DNA of 64,000 bases from Chrysogorgia sp. JL179-B06 (lineage: Eukaryota > Cnidaria > Anthozoa > Scleralcyonacea > Chrysogorgiidae), in the NCBI GenBank assembly GCA_035772405.1, contig JAYKKM010000057.1:443501-507500 (forward strand), read 5' to 3'. Positions within the stretch are counted from its first letter, which is position 1, and each line of letters starts with the position of its first letter. This document shows, in pieces, positions 60,455 through 64,000 of the stretch. The translations under genes were made by a program, and so were the position numbers. The notes beneath the pieces are model-generated. The model saw only the letters and a program-made list of their open reading frames with translations. It was not told where the DNA came from and ran no database searches.

Positions 60455-60850
60455 GTAAGTAAGTAAGTAAGTAAATACTTTATTTAATGAGGGTAGCACT
60501 ACATAGCAAAAGCTAATGAACTTGTGGCCCTCACGTTCCAAAATACAATACAAAGGAAATAACATAAAATACAATAGAATAAAATTAATAAGAACTATAC
60601 ATTAAAATGATGCAATGACTGTTGATCATCAAAAATGTTTGTCCACATGTTCTTTCTAAAGCACTGAAGAGAATCCTTACTTCTAAGTTCTAATGACAGA
60701 CTATTCCATAATTTGGCACTAGTAACAGTAAATGTTCTACCACCTTCTGTTTCTCTAGGACATAATAAATTAAAATTTGAATATCTTGTATTACGACTGT
60801 GAACCTGATTATTTACAATAATTTGCTCATTTAGGTAGGTAGACTGCCAT
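60455..60850 (-). mobile_element. LINE 3' end with (ACTT)n tail
   Basis: Minus-strand coding: VNNQVHSRNTRYSNFNLLCP, RETEGGRTFTVTSAKLWNSL and CFRKNMWTNIFDD. A 3' UTR follows, closing CTCATTAAATAAAG, then (ACTT)n at 60455-60476. This is the same family as 2049-2470. It was inserted into the hAT transposase gene, same strand. Confidence 0.7.
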
Positions 60851-60859
60851 GAATGCGCT

Positions 60860-61845
60860 TGAGATTGAATGCATGAATGCGCTTCCGACGTTGGAGCAAG
60901 ATGTTCCAACAAGTCCAAATAAACGTCGACAGAGCACATGAAGGAATACGATTTGAACTTCTTCAATAGGCCACTGAGCTTTGCGATGTGTTTGCTGTGA
61001 CAACTTGTGTGTCCGCGACTGCATTCTCGTAGGTCAGGGTGTAGGCTGGCCAAGTTTCAAGTAAATTCTTAAAACCTCGACGGCGATGGTTTACGAAACG
61101 GGTACCATGGATTTTAGGTAGTTGGTAATAATGGACACCAAGGCTACGGGCACATTCAGCAACTTGCGCTTTGATTTTCCCAGAGTTTTTCAAAAGTTGA
61201 TAGTTCGTCATATAAAATTCCTCCACAGCTTCAAATTCTGACGTTCAACGGCGACTTTACTGCAAGCCCGATCCGGTGGTTTGCACAATGGATGGTGAAC
61301 AACCATGGGCGATTACGCTTCAGTTGTGTGAGAACTCCATTATATTTACCTGTGTTGACACTGGCACCATCTGCGCTACAGCTTACAAGTTTCCCTTGAT
61401 AGCCTTCGGTCGACATGTTACAATGGCCAGTTTCTTCGAATACGCCGAATTTTTCCATTTCAAGCAGGCTGGCAACGATGTACACCGGTATGCCGTTTCT
61501 TTCGGTGCGAATTAAAACAAGTTCCTTCTCTGATTTCGTTTTGCAGGCTTGACTGCCATCGCTTAAAATTGAAAAGAAATCTGCACTGCCCAGGATGACT
61601 GCGCACTTTTCCTGAACAGCTTCGGCGATGCAGTGAACGAATTCCCGTCCCGTTCTTCCATTCTCGATCCTCTCAACAAGGCGAACACCATTGGCTTTTA
61701 CACACTTTACCAACACGTTGAAATGGCGATGTGGCATTGTCGGCTCCATGGCCATTTCGTATGCGCATTTCATGAGCCTTCGGTAGGCATCTTCCGTAGA
61801 TTTATTAACGCAGGATGTCAGTGATGTCTGAACATGTGAAATCAA
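60860..61845 (-). pseudogene. hAT transposase (KIAA1586/ZNF862-like), upstream part
   Basis: The 61845-61231 frame has YRRLMKCAYEMAMEPTMPHR, SADFFSILSDGSQACKTKSE (catalytic Asp in the SD/DGS context), ELVLIRTERNGIPV, KLVSCSADGASVNTGKYNGV and PWLFTIHCANHRIGLAVK (second Asp region and H-C-x2-H-R). A frame change follows near 61230. The 61226-60963 frame has MEEFYMTNYQLLKNSGKIKA, PKIHGTRFVNHRRRGFKNLL and ETWPAY. The next frame, to about 60860, has FMCSVDVYLDLLEHLAPTSE. The order fits the family. It is interrupted by the LINE at 60850. Confidence 0.65.
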
Positions 61846-61849
61846 GGAA

Positions 61850-62410
61850 ACATTTACAATTTACTAAGATAGCAAAGCGATATGTCGGTGTTTTTCTGTC
61901 ATTTGACTCCGGGTATCAGGTCGTTTCGCTACATACATGAACTCATTATTCGACATATTGTAAATATCACCGGTTAATAGAAACAATAATATCGTCGTTT
62001 ACCCGCGACCTGGAGTTATTGTTAAAAATGTTGAGCATGCGGATTGTTTTCAACTGCCACTTGTCACGCGCAGAAAAATATTTATGAATATTTAATTTTG
62101 AGCAGTGGGCAACGGTTTTTGGAAAAGTTAGATAAATAGACTAAAAGTTTATTACCAAATATTAAGAAATAAAGCGCCGCCTATAATATAGCGTACTTCA
62201 AACTTTATATCCAGGGATACACGTGCGATTTTTTTCTCACAAAAGCAACGCAATGGGTCATATTTCATTGCGTTACCAGCGCGAGAGACGAAATTTCTCG
62301 TGTAACATATCCTGCGCGGAAACGCAATCGTAACATGACACCTTCGGCAATCGATATGCAAATGTATTGCCATGCCATGTTCACCGTTTTGAATTGAAAA
62401 TGCATTGGCG
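61850..62410. other. No gene recognised
   Basis: Only short frames. An ATTTCATTGCGTTACCAGCG-type GC-richer patch lies near 62264. No repeat structure was found. Confidence 0.3.
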
Positions 62411-62412
62411 CC

Positions 62413-62887
62413 TCACAATTCTGCTCCCAGAACATACGATCCCTTCAGCGAACAGTGCGCTCGATTTTCTTCAAATTCATCATTCGATGAATTGCACGCT
62501 TGTGCGATCCATAAACAGTAACACCATAAACAGTTCTTGTTCTGGAGATGTAGATCTTCTACCATGCTTCTTCTGTTCCTCAGAGCTAATAATGCCTGTG
62601 TTGGATCCATGGTATATAAGACTATGACATGCTGGTGATAGGTAATTAAAAAATACTTTAATGTATCAGTCTGGAAATCCTGTATAAAATGTGAAGTTTT
62701 TATCACTACCAATAAATATTTCCAACCGAAATAAGCACTGCTCTGTCACTTTAACATCATCGTTATATATTTTCTCAAGGGAGTTGTACTTTGATTGCAG
62801 AATTGAAATCTCTTCTCTAAGTTTGTCAATATCACTATTACAGACCAGGATGCATGAATAATAGTTCGACGAACCCAGAACTTTCAT
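62413..62887 (-). pseudogene. N-terminal helix/HTH segment of a Harbinger/THAP-type transposase
   Basis: The 62887-62666 frame has SDIDKLREEISILQSKYNSL and KNFTFYTGFPD. The 62712-62413 frame goes on with a region rich in conserved Trp/Cys (NKNCLWCYCLWIAQACNSSN). A coiled coil followed by F-x-F-Y-T-G-F-P is the usual start of the DDE_Tnp_4 proteins that carry THAP domains. The same family is represented at 59.08-59.6 kb. Broken by a frame change and stops. Confidence 0.4.
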
Positions 62888-62905
62888 TTAACAAAACTCC
62901 AAAAC

Positions 62906-63110
62906 ATGGTGCAAAGAAGATGCCTTAAACGACTGAAAACCAAAGGTCTGTGCAACATTGGCCCTAACTACAAAGTCTGCTCCGCTCATTTTGCAGGAGG
63001 GAAGAAAACATACAAGAACAATATTCCTACTATATTTGTTGTAAACACAAGTCAGAAAAAAAAGACATTGAACAGCCACAAGAATTTCCTGGAAGCCGCT
63101 CTATTGGATG
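62906..63110 (+). pseudogene. THAP-domain fragment
   Basis: The frame has CLKRLKTKGLCNIGPNYKVC, SAHFAGGKKTYKNNIPTIF, the second half of a THAP zinc finger (the Cys and His of the C2CH site in VCSAHF, and the closing P-x-I-F). The first half is missing. It lies head to head with the HTH segment on the other strand, so the original element has been rearranged. Confidence 0.5.
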
Positions 63111-63299
63111 ATAATTGTGTGGAACACAGTCAAGAAATTGTAACCCCTGAAACTGCAAAGGACAGCAATGAATCAGCTGGAAATCAAGCTACACAGCAGT
63201 TTGTTCCTCCACGACTGCTACTCCATCGTTTCGGTTCTACATCTTGCTGTTGGGTTTTGTCTGCCTTTGATGTACATGCAAGGTTGGTCCTCCATTAAA

Positions 63300-64000
63300 A
63301 TCAGTACTTACAGTGCTACAATTATTATTATATTATTTATTTATTTACATATATTAAATTATTTTAAGTATTTACATATTTAAAATATTTACAAGGTTAT
63401 TTACAAATTATAAACTATAATTTAAACCGAAAACTACAAATTATTTTATGTCAAAAACTATATTTACGAAGTTACCATTCACGAAGCTAATTTAGAAGTT
63501 TAGAAGCTAGGAAGCATGCATTTAATACAAGTTGACAATGAACTCAATACTGAATATGCAATTTAAAATAATAAAGGTTTATGAATTAAATAATTGGCTT
63601 TTTATTTTAAAACTATAGCAGTTTATTTAATATTTACAACTTAAACTAATTCTAGAACCTACTATTTATGAGAGGATACGAACCAAGGAGCACGATAAGG
63701 GTATTAGTGGGGTGCCGTGCATGGGTATTTTTATTTTCCATTTCAGATTGATGCAAAAGTTTTGTTTTCAGTACCAATTTGAAGGTAAGAGTGTCAAGTG
63801 TCAAGCGGTCAGATGTCTCAGATCAGTGAACTATATAGAACTGGATCGCTACTTCAGGCGAGAAATTTGAATCCAAAGCCCCAGTCTTTCCACGCACGAA
63901 AAACACGCGGCCTAATAAATCGATGTCTGAAAATCGCGTGTTTTGACCCAGACACGCGTGTGTTCAAAATGGCCGCCGAAGTCAGTTCAAGGTTAACATC
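63300..64000. other. No certain gene at the right edge
   Basis: Very AT-rich to 63650. ACACGCG-rich DNA near 63900-63965 is followed by AAAATGGCCGCCGAAGTCAG at 63968-63987, a strong start context that opens a frame running off the window. It could be a first exon but cannot be judged here. Confidence 0.3.

Overview
This looks like a piece of an animal nuclear genome, probably an early-branching marine invertebrate (cnidarian- or sponge-like; the sequence alone does not settle which). It is AT-rich, has spliceosomal introns (GTAAGT/AG borders), and is packed with decayed mobile elements of many classes. There is no prokaryotic organisation.

Layout. 0-5.5 kb: non-coding repeats, two LINE 3' tails, a small hAT-type MITE and a fold-back element of about 0.9 kb. 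5.96-10.33 kb: a DNA transposon bounded by inverted arrays of 20-bp repeats; it carries an rve-type transposase remnant (+) and a HECT-like ubiquitin-ligase remnant (-). 10.8-12.3 kb: a broken gene of a repeated, unnamed family. 12.4-18.6 kb: a LINE (endonuclease domain readable) into which a 4.2-kb hAT transposon with TTF finger, transposase and an upstream OTU-protease-like region has inserted. 18.9-19.5 kb: tRNA-like sequences and a 100-bp palindrome.

19.5-34.7 kb is the centrepiece, a virus-like Polinton/Maverick element. Minus-strand block: two small unknowns, packaging ATPase, major capsid protein, a large membrane protein, a chromodomain integrase and a penton-like minor capsid protein. 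Plus-strand block: a 540-residue unknown, a fibre/lectin-like protein, a two-TM protein, a Bro-N + VRR-NUC + C2H2 protein and a run of small membrane or zinc-binding proteins. Minus strand again: protein-primed family B DNA polymerase. The copy is dead: the polymerase has a stop and four frame changes, capsid and ATPase are fused by a deletion, and no protease or paired terminal repeats are visible. Its genes share a TATA-rich motif directly in front of the start codons, and some gaps hold perfect hairpins.

34.7-64 kb: more LINE fragments, a truncated mariner copy, a direct duplication of an exon of a SAM-family-like host gene, an eight-exon host-like gene ending in a BEN domain, an ISL2EU/Harbinger-like set (SWIM-YqaJ nuclease, DDE_Tnp_4 transposase, THAP fragment), and a second hAT transposase split by a LINE. 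Assignments come from reading motifs by eye; no database search was run.
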